DNA of 64,000 bases from Spirochaetaceae bacterium (GTDB lineage: Bacteria; Spirochaetota; Spirochaetia; B11-G9): assembly GCA_015493635.1 (NCBI GenBank), contig WGCU01000081.1:1-64000 (forward strand), in the 5' to 3' direction. The notes under the pieces are model-generated. The model did no database searches. It saw only the letters and a program-made list of their open reading frames with translations, and was not told the DNA's origin. The first letter of the stretch is position 1. Each line of letters begins with the position of its first letter. A program made the translations under genes and the position numbers. Of the stretch, positions 45,839-54,067 are shown piece after piece.

Positions 45839-47548
45839 ATGGTGGATAAAGAATCGGATATTACCTCAGAGACACAATTAGACCTACAGGAAGAATATTT
45901 AAAAAACCTCAATAGTATTGAGGAGGGTCAACTTATTGAGAGCACGGTAATTGAAATCAGTACAGAAAGCGTATTTGTTGACGTTGGATATAAATCTGAA
46001 GGTAAAATTCCTCTATCAGAGTTTACAGAAACGCCTAAAATCGGTGATAAAGTCAATGTTATTCTTGTCCGTAAAGAGGGCAAAGGAGGGCAGGTTGTTG
46101 TTTCCAAAGGGAAAGCCGATGTTAAAGTTTTCTGGAAAGAACTCCGTAAAGCCAGTCAGGAAGATATACCGGTTGATGGTACTTTTGTAAAAAGTATAAA
46201 GGGCGGTTTTGAAGTTGATCTTGGTCATGGCGTCATTGGTTTTTGTCCGTTGTCCAAAACTGACGTTGTCAGAGTAGAAGAACCTGAGGAATATGTTGGT
46301 AAAAAAGGTAAATTTCTTATAGACCGTCTTTACAGTGAAAATAAACTTAAAATAGTTCTATCCAGAAGAGGCTTTCTCGAACGGGATATTGCAGATAAAA
46401 AAGAAAAGTTTTTTAATAATACACAGATTGGTGATGTTGTAACGGGAGAGGTAAAAAGTTTTACCTCTTTCGGTGCGTTTATAGATCTGGGAGGGTTTGA
46501 TGGACTTCTCCACATAAATGACATGAGCTGGGGACATGTTACAAGACCGAAGGATTTTGTCAAAAAAGGTGAAAAAGTAGAACTTAAGGTCATTCGGCTG
46601 GATTCTGAAAAACAGAAGATAAATCTGTCTCTCAAGCACTTTACGCCGGATCCATGGTCTCTCTTTGAAGAAAAATACCATATTGATGATGTTGTAAAGG
46701 GGAAGGTTACAAAACTTACTGATTTTGGAGCATTTATTGAAATCGAAGAAGGGATCGAAGGGCTAGCACACATTTCCGAACTCTCCTGGGTAAAGAGGAT
46801 TAAACATCCTTCAGAACTTCTTTCCATAGGAGATGAGGTTGAAGCAAAGATTCTTGCATATGATATTGAGAATGGTAGAGTTTCTCTCGGAGTAAAACAG
46901 GTTTACGATAACCCGTGGGACACGATTGACGAACAATTCCCTGTTGGCAAACGTCTTACCGGAAAGATAGTAAAAGTTACCGGCGCAGGGGCGTTCATTG
47001 AGCTTGCGGAAGGAATTGATGGATTCCTGCACGTTGATGACTATTCCTGGACAAAAAGGATCAAGAATGCTGCTTCGATTTTTAAAGCAGGTGATGAACT
47101 TGAAGTAATGGTTATTGCACTCGATAAAGATGCCCGCAGAATCAAGCTTGGAGTTAAACAACTGTCAGAAGACCCCTGGAAATCGCTGCTTAAATCAAAT
47201 CCTAAGGGAAGCTCCATTGAAGGAGAAGTTACCAATGTAACTGATTTCGGTGTTTTCGTCCGAGTTTCCAGCGGTATTGAGGGACTGATCAATAAATATA
47301 ACCTTGGAGAACCTGATCCTGATAAAGAGGAAGATCTCCTTGCTAAATTCTCAGTCGGCGATAAAGTTACTGCTCTTGTTTCGGATATTAACGCTGCTTC
47401 TCACAGATTGTCTCTTTCTATTCGTGATTATCAAAAAAATCTTCAAAGAAAAGAGCTGTCAAAGTACATTCATGATGAGGAAGATGAATCAACTTCTACC
47501 TTCGGTGATTTTTTGAAGAGTAAAGATCAAGATTCAATAGAAAACTAG
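45839..47548 (+). CDS. rpsA: 30S ribosomal protein S1
   Basis: S1 binds mRNA and helps start translation. The 569-residue protein has six S1 motifs spaced about 85 residues apart, with F-G-A-F-I-D-L-G-G-F-D-G-L-L-H-I and F-G-A-F-I-E-I-E-E-G-I-E-G-L-A-H among the clearest. The first two are more divergent, as in other S1 proteins. Start is ATG 45839 or the adjoining GTG 45842; AGGAG is about 14 bases upstream. A sigma-54 activator gene begins two bases after its stop. Confidence 0.95.
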   Translation: MVDKESDITSETQLDLQEEYLKNLNSIEEGQLIESTVIEISTESVFVDVGYKSEGKIPLSEFTETPKIGDKVNVILVRKEGKGGQVVVSKGKADVKVFWKELRKASQEDIPVDGTFVKSIKGGFEVDLGHGVIGFCPLSKTDVVRVEEPEEYVGKKGKFLIDRLYSENKLKIVLSRRGFLERDIADKKEKFFNNTQIGDVVTGEVKSFTSFGAFIDLGGFDGLLHINDMSWGHVTRPKDFVKKGEKVELKVIRLDSEKQKINLSLKHFTPDPWSLFEEKYHIDDVVKGKVTKLTDFGAFIEIEEGIEGLAHISELSWVKRIKHPSELLSIGDEVEAKILAYDIENGRVSLGVKQVYDNPWDTIDEQFPVGKRLTGKIVKVTGAGAFIELAEGIDGFLHVDDYSWTKRIKNAASIFKAGDELEVMVIALDKDARRIKLGVKQLSEDPWKSLLKSNPKGSSIEGEVTNVTDFGVFVRVSSGIEGLINKYNLGEPDPDKEEDLLAKFSVGDKVTALVSDINAASHRLSLSIRDYQKNLQRKELSKYIHDEEDESTSTFGDFLKSKDQDSIEN

Positions 47549-47549
47549 T

Positions 47550-49052
47550 ATGCTTACATCGAAAATCGATGCTAAGAGGTTAAATACACTCATAGAGATA
47601 AATGCACTTATAAATTCCAATTATAAAGATGCAAAATCTCTTCTAACAAGAATTATTGAATCTGCTACCCGGTTAACCATGGGGGAGGCTTCATCGTTAC
47701 TTCTTGTTAACAGCGAAAATAATAAACTGTACTTTGAAATATCTTTAGGTTCAAAAGGATCGGAATTAAAAAACTTTTCCCTGAATATGGGAGAAGGTAT
47801 TGCAGGATGGGTCGCAAAAAACACGACATCGCTTATTGTAAATGATGTTGATACTGATCCGCGTTTTTTTTCTGAAATTGGGAAAAAAATCAGTTTCAAC
47901 ACGAAATCCATTCTTGCCGTTCCAATGCTTATAAAAGACAGATGCGTCGGAGTCCTGGAAATTGTAAACAGAACCGATGGAGGGTACTTTAACAATGAGG
48001 ATCTCCAATGGCTTGAAATATTTGCAAATCAGGCAGCCTTGGCTATTCAGAACGCCCGGGAATATCAGAGAATACGGGATGAAATCAATCATTTACAGGA
48101 CCAGATCCATGTAGGAAAAGGATTTCATACATTTGTAGGTAAAAGCCGTATTATATTAGAAAAACTTGAACTTACCACAAAAATTGCCCGGACAAACTCA
48201 TCGGTTCTCATCGTCGGAGAGAGCGGTGTTGGAAAAGAACTGTTCGCAGAACAAATTCATCTCCAAAGTAGTAGAAAAGATAAAGCCTTTATCCGTATTA
48301 ACTGTGCTGCTTTGCCTGAAAATCTGCTTGAAAGTGAATTGTTCGGTCATGTGAAAGGAGCTTTCACAGACGCATCCTCTGACAGAAGAGGAAGATTTGA
48401 ACTTGCAGACGGCGGTACTATTTTTCTTGATGAGATAGGAGAGATACCATTGTCTCTTCAGTCAAAATTACTAAGGGTTATTCAGAATAAAGTATTTGAG
48501 AAAGTCGGTTCCAGTGTTCCGATGCATGTTGATGTAAGAATACTTGCAGCTACGAACAAAGATATGGAAAAAGCCCTTGAGCAGGGAACATTCCGCCGTG
48601 ATCTCTACTATCGATTGAATGTACTACCCTTTTATGTACCACCGCTGAGAGAGAGGCAGGAAGATATTACTGAGTTAGCCCAGTTTTTTTTAAAAAAAAT
48701 AACCCGGGAAACCAAAAAACATATCAGAGACTTTTCACCTGCGGCTATTGATGCGCTGCTAACCTATTCATGGCCCGGAAATGTCAGAGAACTTGAAAAT
48801 GTTGTTGAACGGGCGGTACTGATAGCCTCTGCAGAATACATACAACCGGAAGATCTTATGCTTCAAACATCCAACAAACCGGAAGAATACAGGGGAGAAA
48901 CACTAAAAAATGCCGTCAACCAATTTAAAAAACACTTTATTAAAAATGTACTCGATACCAATGGATGGAAACAAACGAAAGCTGCACAGGAATTAGGAAT
49001 ACAGAGGACGTATCTCTCTAAACTTATAAGAGAACTTAATTTACGTAGATAA
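47550..49052 (+). CDS. GAF-domain sigma-54-dependent transcription activator
   Basis: The 500-residue protein is an enhancer-binding activator of sigma-54 RNA polymerase. It has an N-terminal GAF sensor domain (about 20-165), a AAA+ ATPase domain with Walker A G-E-S-G-V-G-K-E (223-230) and Walker B T-I-F-L-D-E-I-G-E, and a C-terminal Fis-type helix-turn-helix (K-A-A-Q-E-L-G-I-Q-R-T-Y-L). The sigma-54 contact loop reads G-A-F-T-D-A (270-275) rather than the consensus G-A-F-T-G-A. There is no receiver domain, so control is probably by a ligand at GAF. It sits immediately after rpsA; its targets are not shown. Confidence 0.92.
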   Translation: MLTSKIDAKRLNTLIEINALINSNYKDAKSLLTRIIESATRLTMGEASSLLLVNSENNKLYFEISLGSKGSELKNFSLNMGEGIAGWVAKNTTSLIVNDVDTDPRFFSEIGKKISFNTKSILAVPMLIKDRCVGVLEIVNRTDGGYFNNEDLQWLEIFANQAALAIQNAREYQRIRDEINHLQDQIHVGKGFHTFVGKSRIILEKLELTTKIARTNSSVLIVGESGVGKELFAEQIHLQSSRKDKAFIRINCAALPENLLESELFGHVKGAFTDASSDRRGRFELADGGTIFLDEIGEIPLSLQSKLLRVIQNKVFEKVGSSVPMHVDVRILAATNKDMEKALEQGTFRRDLYYRLNVLPFYVPPLRERQEDITELAQFFLKKITRETKKHIRDFSPAAIDALLTYSWPGNVRELENVVERAVLIASAEYIQPEDLMLQTSNKPEEYRGETLKNAVNQFKKHFIKNVLDTNGWKQTKAAQELGIQRTYLSKLIRELNLRR

Positions 49053-49073
49053 TTATACATAGAAGGAGACATT

Positions 49074-49763
49074 ATGGCGAACATTATACATAAGAATGAG
49101 AAGGTGTCATTTCAGCATAAGGTTTTACTGCTCTTGCATAAAAACGGGATTATTATTCTTGCTGCTCTTGGAGTCCTTGCTGCAGCTCTTATCATTCTAG
49201 CTGTTGTCAGCAACGCAAATTCGAAAAAACTTGAAGCTGACACCCAGAAAATCGAAGGGATACAGAACGACTACAGTTCTTATCTTTCCGCAACAGATAC
49301 AGCGAAAAAAGCTGAACTTAAGAAAAAAATAACCAGCGAACTTAAGGAAATTATAGCGAAGGGAGTAAAAACGTACCCCCTGGAACGGGCTTTGTTTATA
49401 CAGGGGAATATGTACTATAATGACAAACAATGGAAAAAGTCTTCAGAGAGTTTTATACAACTCAGTACTCTTTTTCCCAAAAGCTACCTTTCTGCCGTTG
49501 CTTTACTGGATGCGGCCGCTGCGTATGAAGAAAACAACAGCCTTGACAAAGCTCTTGAAAGTTACCAGCGTGTTGTAGATTCCTATAAGAATATGTCTCC
49601 CGACATTCCCCACGCACTTTTCTCCATTGGAAGAGTGTACGAGGCTAAAAAAGATACTAAATCTGCCCTTAAAACGTATAATTCATTAATTGACAGATTT
49701 CCTGCAAGTAATTGGACAAATCTTGCAAGAAGCCGTATAATCTATTTGGAAACAAGGAAATAG
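49074..49763 (+). CDS. Membrane-anchored TPR protein
   Basis: The 229-residue product has a charged N terminus, one membrane helix (about residues 25-46, G-I-I-I-L-A-A-L-G-V-L-A), a Lys/Glu-rich coiled segment (50-90) and TPR motifs in the C-terminal half (for example L-D-K-A-L-E-S-Y-Q-R-V-V and T-K-S-A-L-K-T-Y-N-S-L). AAGGAG lies seven bases before the ATG. The layout resembles YfgM/BamD-like periplasmic TPR proteins. It precedes the cyclase gene by 29 bases. Confidence 0.78.
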   Translation: MANIIHKNEKVSFQHKVLLLLHKNGIIILAALGVLAAALIILAVVSNANSKKLEADTQKIEGIQNDYSSYLSATDTAKKAELKKKITSELKEIIAKGVKTYPLERALFIQGNMYYNDKQWKKSSESFIQLSTLFPKSYLSAVALLDAAAAYEENNSLDKALESYQRVVDSYKNMSPDIPHALFSIGRVYEAKKDTKSALKTYNSLIDRFPASNWTNLARSRIIYLETRK

Positions 49764-49792
49764 AGATATCTTCTTTAAAAAGGAGTTGGTGG

Positions 49793-52186
49793 ATGGAAAT
49801 AAAGAAGAAACGGTATAAGTTATTCGAGGCAAAATACTTCGGACTCATTTTGGGAATTGTTATTGTTCTTATCTTTATTTTACTATCCAGCTTCACCTCA
49901 ATTATAAACAATATAGAAGTAAAAGTCCTTGACATTCACTTCCGGTACAAAAATCTTACGCTTGCCACGACCATCCAGCAGGGAGTAAGTTCTGTTAGCC
50001 GTAATCCTCAGATCTCTCCGGATATCCTTATTGTGGGTATAGATTCCCGTTCTCTTTCAAAATTGGGCCGATGGCCTTTCCCGCGATACGAACATTCTTA
50101 TCTTTTGAATAACTTTTCCCGTATCAAGAATCAAAATAACCGTGAAAGTTCTGTTTTCCTTGATATTTTTTTTAATGAACCCGGTATTGCGGTTGATGAT
50201 AGTACACTTATCAACAGTATTAAAGAAAACGGCCGGGTTTTCCTCGAGACACTTCTTGATGAAGTCCCGCCGCCTCCTGCAAGCAGGAATGATTTTTACA
50301 AAAGGGAACAGATCCTCTCAAAAAAATATGGTGAAATAACCAATATTGTTGGTGACTGGGAACAAATGGAAGCATTTTCTGGTATTGAACCTCCGTTACA
50401 ACCTTATGCTCAAGCAACTCATGGCTATGGTCATGCAAATTATCAGAAAGATGATGATGAGATTTACCGAAGGCAGCCCCTCGTTGCTAAATATTCTGTT
50501 CCTATAAGAGAAATTAAACTAAGAGACCTTGATACAGGATTAAAAATTGACAGAAATTCTTTTCAGCGTGTTGCATGGAATGATAAAAACAATATTCAGC
50601 ACTCTATCGCCTATCCGCTGACAGAAAAAAGTATTGCAGCACTAAAAATACGTATGAAAACGGATGCGCCAATAAAGAAAGTGGATACGAATAACGACGG
50701 TACTCCTGATGACAGTTATTATACGGTCCAGGTATATCAGGATCACTTTATTCCTGCCATTACTTTGTCTCTCGCCCTTAATTATTTCAACAAGAAACTA
50801 TCGGATATAGAAGTAAACCTGGGAAAGTATATTTTTATTCCGCATCCCCAGCACTTTAATGTAAAAAAAGGAGTTTGGGAGCCTTACAGGATTACTGTCA
50901 GAGAACCGGTATATGATGATAAAAATCAGCTTGTCAAAAAAGGTGTGTACGAAGATGTTCCGGAAATAAGGATTCCAATTGATAAAACTGGTTCCATGCT
51001 TGTTAATTTTATGGGTCCTCCATCCATAGCAACGATTGGAGAACGGCAGACCTTTCCTATACGTTCTTATTCAGGATATGCGTCCAATCCTCCCGGTCTC
51101 AATTCAGCAAGATGGCCGAGGACACGGGCTCTCGGAAATAAAATTGTCATGGTCGGCGCCTTTTCCAGAGGTATGGCTGCTGATGAAAAACCGACCCCTG
51201 TAGGACTCATGTATGGAGTAGAGATTCATGCCAATGCGCTTAACACCATTCTCATGAAAAACTTTCTCGTACCTGTTCCTTTCTGGGCCGATCTCCTCAT
51301 TCTTCTCTTTATGGTTATGCTTGTTTCATTTCTTGCATCCCGCTTATCTACCATCTGGGCTTTTGTTGTAACAATATTTCTCATACTCTTTCTCTTCGTG
51401 GCTGATTCAGTTGTTTTTGACCGTTACGCATACATCGTTAATTTTACGGCTCCTGCACTTGCCACATTTTTCAGCCTTATAACTATTATTGTTTACCGCG
51501 TCATGACGGAAGAGAAGGATAAAAAACGTATCCGTAATATGTTTGGAACGTATGTAAGCCCGGCAGTTGTGGATCAGATTCTTGATAATCCCCCTGAACT
51601 GGGCGGTGTTGATAAAGAGTTAACCGTTTTCTTTTCAGATATCCGAGGTTTTACAACACTTTCCGAAAGTATGACACCCCAAGAGCTTGTTAAGGTTTTA
51701 AACAGATATCTCACAGCCATGACCGATATAATCCTTGCCCATGACGGTACCCTTGACAAGTATGAGGGAGACGCCATCATGGCTTTCTGGGGTGCTCCGT
51801 TATCCCAGGAGGACCATGCTCTTCGCGCATGCAGAAGTGCTCTCGAGCAGATGAAAGCACTTAAAGAACTTAATAAAGAATTCCCTGATAAACAGATAAA
51901 TATCGGTATCGGACTGAACACGGGAAATATGACAGTAGGGAATATGGGTTCACTCCAGAGAATGGATTATACGCTGATAGGTGACCATGTCAATCTTGGA
52001 GCCAGACTGGAGGGGACGAACAAACAGTACCGTACGAATATTATCATCAGTGAATATACTTACGGCTACGTTAAAGACAGGATGATAGTCCGGGAACTCG
52101 ATAATATCCGGGTCAAGGGTAAAAATAAACCGGTTCTTATCTATGAACTTATTGATGAAAAAGAAACTCAGGAACCGGAAAATTAA
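49793..52186 (+). CDS. CHASE2-domain class III adenylate cyclase
   Basis: The protein (797 residues from ATG 49793) has one N-terminal membrane helix, an extracytoplasmic CHASE2 sensor domain (about 45-480), three membrane helices (about 495-565), and a class III cyclase domain (about 605-785). The catalytic part shows metal aspartates in F-F-S-D-I-R-G-F-T and G-D-A-I-M-A-F-W. The lysine in D-K-Y-E-G-D and aspartate in M-D-Y-T-L-I-G-D select ATP, and an arginine lies in N-L-G-A-R-L. It should make cAMP in response to an envelope signal. The chosen ATG has AGGAG seven bases upstream; the frame opens earlier at 49712 inside the TPR gene. It overlaps the lipoprotein gene. Confidence 0.93.
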   Translation: MEIKKKRYKLFEAKYFGLILGIVIVLIFILLSSFTSIINNIEVKVLDIHFRYKNLTLATTIQQGVSSVSRNPQISPDILIVGIDSRSLSKLGRWPFPRYEHSYLLNNFSRIKNQNNRESSVFLDIFFNEPGIAVDDSTLINSIKENGRVFLETLLDEVPPPPASRNDFYKREQILSKKYGEITNIVGDWEQMEAFSGIEPPLQPYAQATHGYGHANYQKDDDEIYRRQPLVAKYSVPIREIKLRDLDTGLKIDRNSFQRVAWNDKNNIQHSIAYPLTEKSIAALKIRMKTDAPIKKVDTNNDGTPDDSYYTVQVYQDHFIPAITLSLALNYFNKKLSDIEVNLGKYIFIPHPQHFNVKKGVWEPYRITVREPVYDDKNQLVKKGVYEDVPEIRIPIDKTGSMLVNFMGPPSIATIGERQTFPIRSYSGYASNPPGLNSARWPRTRALGNKIVMVGAFSRGMAADEKPTPVGLMYGVEIHANALNTILMKNFLVPVPFWADLLILLFMVMLVSFLASRLSTIWAFVVTIFLILFLFVADSVVFDRYAYIVNFTAPALATFFSLITIIVYRVMTEEKDKKRIRNMFGTYVSPAVVDQILDNPPELGGVDKELTVFFSDIRGFTTLSESMTPQELVKVLNRYLTAMTDIILAHDGTLDKYEGDAIMAFWGAPLSQEDHALRACRSALEQMKALKELNKEFPDKQINIGIGLNTGNMTVGNMGSLQRMDYTLIGDHVNLGARLEGTNKQYRTNIIISEYTYGYVKDRMIVRELDNIRVKGKNKPVLIYELIDEKETQEPEN

Positions 52187-52862
52187 TTTTTCAAAGAGGG
52201 GAGGGTGGGTGTTCATTTTAACCCCTCTATTCTTTTTTGTATTTGGATTCTTTTCTTCCTGTGGTCTTCCTTCGTATCCTGTTGTATATCCTCCTACAAC
52301 GACAACAGATCTTGTTTTTTATCATAATGCAAATAATACAGTAAGTCCCAACTTTATTATTCTAGGATACGATATTGTATACCGAATCTACGATGGTACC
52401 GTTTCCGATTCTACAATTGAAAATGATGCTTCTGCGTATATTTCTCCATCTGTTTTTTCATCAATTATCAGCAACAACTGGGATACCATGACAGTATACC
52501 GACGGTTGAATCCAGACAACGGCAGTGTTCCCGGATTATCAACCACACCACTATATACTATTAACGATGCATTTTCATCTTCTACATACTCCATCAGTAT
52601 AAATATTAATACTTCCGGTGAATCATCCTTACAGGATGATCTTGGAAACACAATTCCCTTTAACCGTTTTCTAGGGAAGGATATTCCAACTGAAAATTTC
52701 ACACTAAGTGATTTTAATGCTGGAGATATTGATGTACCTGATACGTATACCTCGTCCGGGAATGGTGTAACGGTTGCTTTCTTCTGTTATACGTACGGTT
52801 TTTCGAAAGACCTCTTATCATTACATAGCAATATGGTTTATATTGGCTCATATACTTTTTAA
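52155..52862 (+). CDS. Predicted lipoprotein of unknown function
   Basis: No family is recognised. From ATG 52155 the 235-residue product has a basic start (M-K-K-K-L-R-N-R-K), a hydrophobic stretch (I-L-T-P-L-F-F-F-V-F-G-F-F) and a lipobox-like F-S-S-C with Cys36. Spirochaetal lipoboxes are often relaxed like this. The mature protein is Ser/Thr/Asn-rich and looks beta-stranded. Starts at ATG 52143 and GTG 52209 (with a strong GGGAGG site) are alternatives; the GTG would lose the basic region. The start overlaps the cyclase end, so it may be functionally paired with that sensor. Confidence 0.7.
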   Translation: MKKKLRNRKINFSKRGGWVFILTPLFFFVFGFFSSCGLPSYPVVYPPTTTTDLVFYHNANNTVSPNFIILGYDIVYRIYDGTVSDSTIENDASAYISPSVFSSIISNNWDTMTVYRRLNPDNGSVPGLSTTPLYTINDAFSSSTYSISININTSGESSLQDDLGNTIPFNRFLGKDIPTENFTLSDFNAGDIDVPDTYTSSGNGVTVAFFCYTYGFSKDLLSLHSNMVYIGSYTF

Positions 52863-52870
52863 AAGGAGCT

Positions 52871-53164
52871 TTGTCAGTTTTGTTTGGTTACTATTTTACA
52901 ATCGGACTTATATATCTTATTATAGGTTTTGCCGTGGCGCTACTTTCCTACTATGTTTTTAAAAAAGATGTGCCGGGAAAGTTTATCGGAGCTTTAATAA
53001 TCGCACTTATCGGTTCATATCTCGGGGGTATACTGCAGTATTTTTTCAAAAATATCATCGATTATCTTACTCATATTAATAATGCTGTTAATATTTTCCC
53101 CCCCCTTATTACATCAATTATCCTTGTCTGGATATTCGCGGGAATAAGCAGGAAGAACAGATGA
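52871..53164 (+). CDS. Small membrane protein
   Basis: The 97-residue product is mostly hydrophobic with three likely membrane helices (about 5-28, 38-60, 70-92) and glycine-rich segments (F-I-G-A-L-I-I-A-L-I-G-S-Y-L-G-G), recalling small GlsB/YeaQ-type proteins, though the match is not firm. AAGGAG precedes TTG 52871; TTG 52880 is an alternative start. It follows the lipoprotein gene by eight bases. Function unknown. Confidence 0.65.
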   Translation: MSVLFGYYFTIGLIYLIIGFAVALLSYYVFKKDVPGKFIGALIIALIGSYLGGILQYFFKNIIDYLTHINNAVNIFPPLITSIILVWIFAGISRKNR

Positions 53165-53217
53165 TAATACCATCACAACTGAAAACAGAAGATTCTCATC
53201 TAGCACATGTAACTTCC

Positions 53218-53223
53218 TATAAT
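53218..53223 (+). promoter_or_regulatory. Possible -10 element before mazG
   Basis: A perfect TATAAT lies 38 bases before the mazG ATG in a 96-base gap. No acceptable -35 hexamer is found at 16-18 bases upstream (CTCATC region), so this is weak evidence. The rest of the gap shows nothing recognisable. Confidence 0.25.
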
Positions 53224-53260
53224 GTATATTCTGTCTACTCTTTAAAGGAAAAAGCCAAGT

Positions 53261-54067
53261 ATGGAAATTAAATACGGTAAAAATGCAGCAAAGGCGTTCG
53301 AAACACTTCTCGTCATTATCACCAAGCTACGTAACCCGGATGACGGTTGCCCATGGGATAAGAAACAGACCATCTCAACATTACTTCCACACGTTCTGGA
53401 AGAAACCTACGAATGTATTGACGCAGTACACAATAAAGATACAGAAAATTTATCAGAAGAAATTGGCGATTTATACCTTCTTATCACTATGATTTCTTAT
53501 ATACTTGAACAGACAGAACAGATACCTGTTTACGAAACAATTAATGGTATTTCTAAAAAACTCATCAGAAGGCACCCTCATGTATTTGGTAATTTAAAAG
53601 TTAATAATGCAAACGATGTCATTGCTATATGGAACAATGTTAAAACTGAAATTGAAAAAAAACCACAGAAGGATTCACTTCTTGATTCAGTACCCTTGTC
53701 AACTCCTCCCCTGGAAAGATCTTATTCAATGCAGAAAATAGCTTCCAAAGCTGGTTTTGACTGGAATAATTCGCATGATGTATTTAAAAAGATAACAGAA
53801 GAAATTACAGAATTTGAAGATGCATTAGAATCTGAAAATTCAGAAGAAATGGCTGCTGAATTTGGAGACGTCCTCTTCTCTCTTATCAATGCAGCTAGAT
53901 TTGCAGGAATAGATCCTGTTAAAGCACTACATAGAACAAATCAAAAATTTGCAAACCGTTTTAAATATATTGAAAAACAGCTTAAAGAACGCGGTATTAA
54001 AATTGATGATGCTTCAATTGAACTGATGGAAACATTTTGGCAAGAAGCTAAAAAATTACAAAAGTGA
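53261..54067 (+). CDS. mazG: Nucleoside triphosphate pyrophosphohydrolase MazG
   Basis: MazG hydrolyses nucleoside triphosphates to monophosphates, clearing damaged or excess nucleotides. The 268-residue protein is the full-length two-domain type. It has L-R-x-P-x-D-G-C-P-W-D-x-x-Q-T at the start, the metal-binding E-E-T-Y-E and E-E-I-G-D motifs of domain one, and E-E-I-T-E-F-E-D with E-F-G-D-V-L-F of domain two. Its 3' end overlaps the convergent radical SAM gene by 12 bases. Confidence 0.93.
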   Translation: MEIKYGKNAAKAFETLLVIITKLRNPDDGCPWDKKQTISTLLPHVLEETYECIDAVHNKDTENLSEEIGDLYLLITMISYILEQTEQIPVYETINGISKKLIRRHPHVFGNLKVNNANDVIAIWNNVKTEIEKKPQKDSLLDSVPLSTPPLERSYSMQKIASKAGFDWNNSHDVFKKITEEITEFEDALESENSEEMAAEFGDVLFSLINAARFAGIDPVKALHRTNQKFANRFKYIEKQLKERGIKIDDASIELMETFWQEAKKLQK

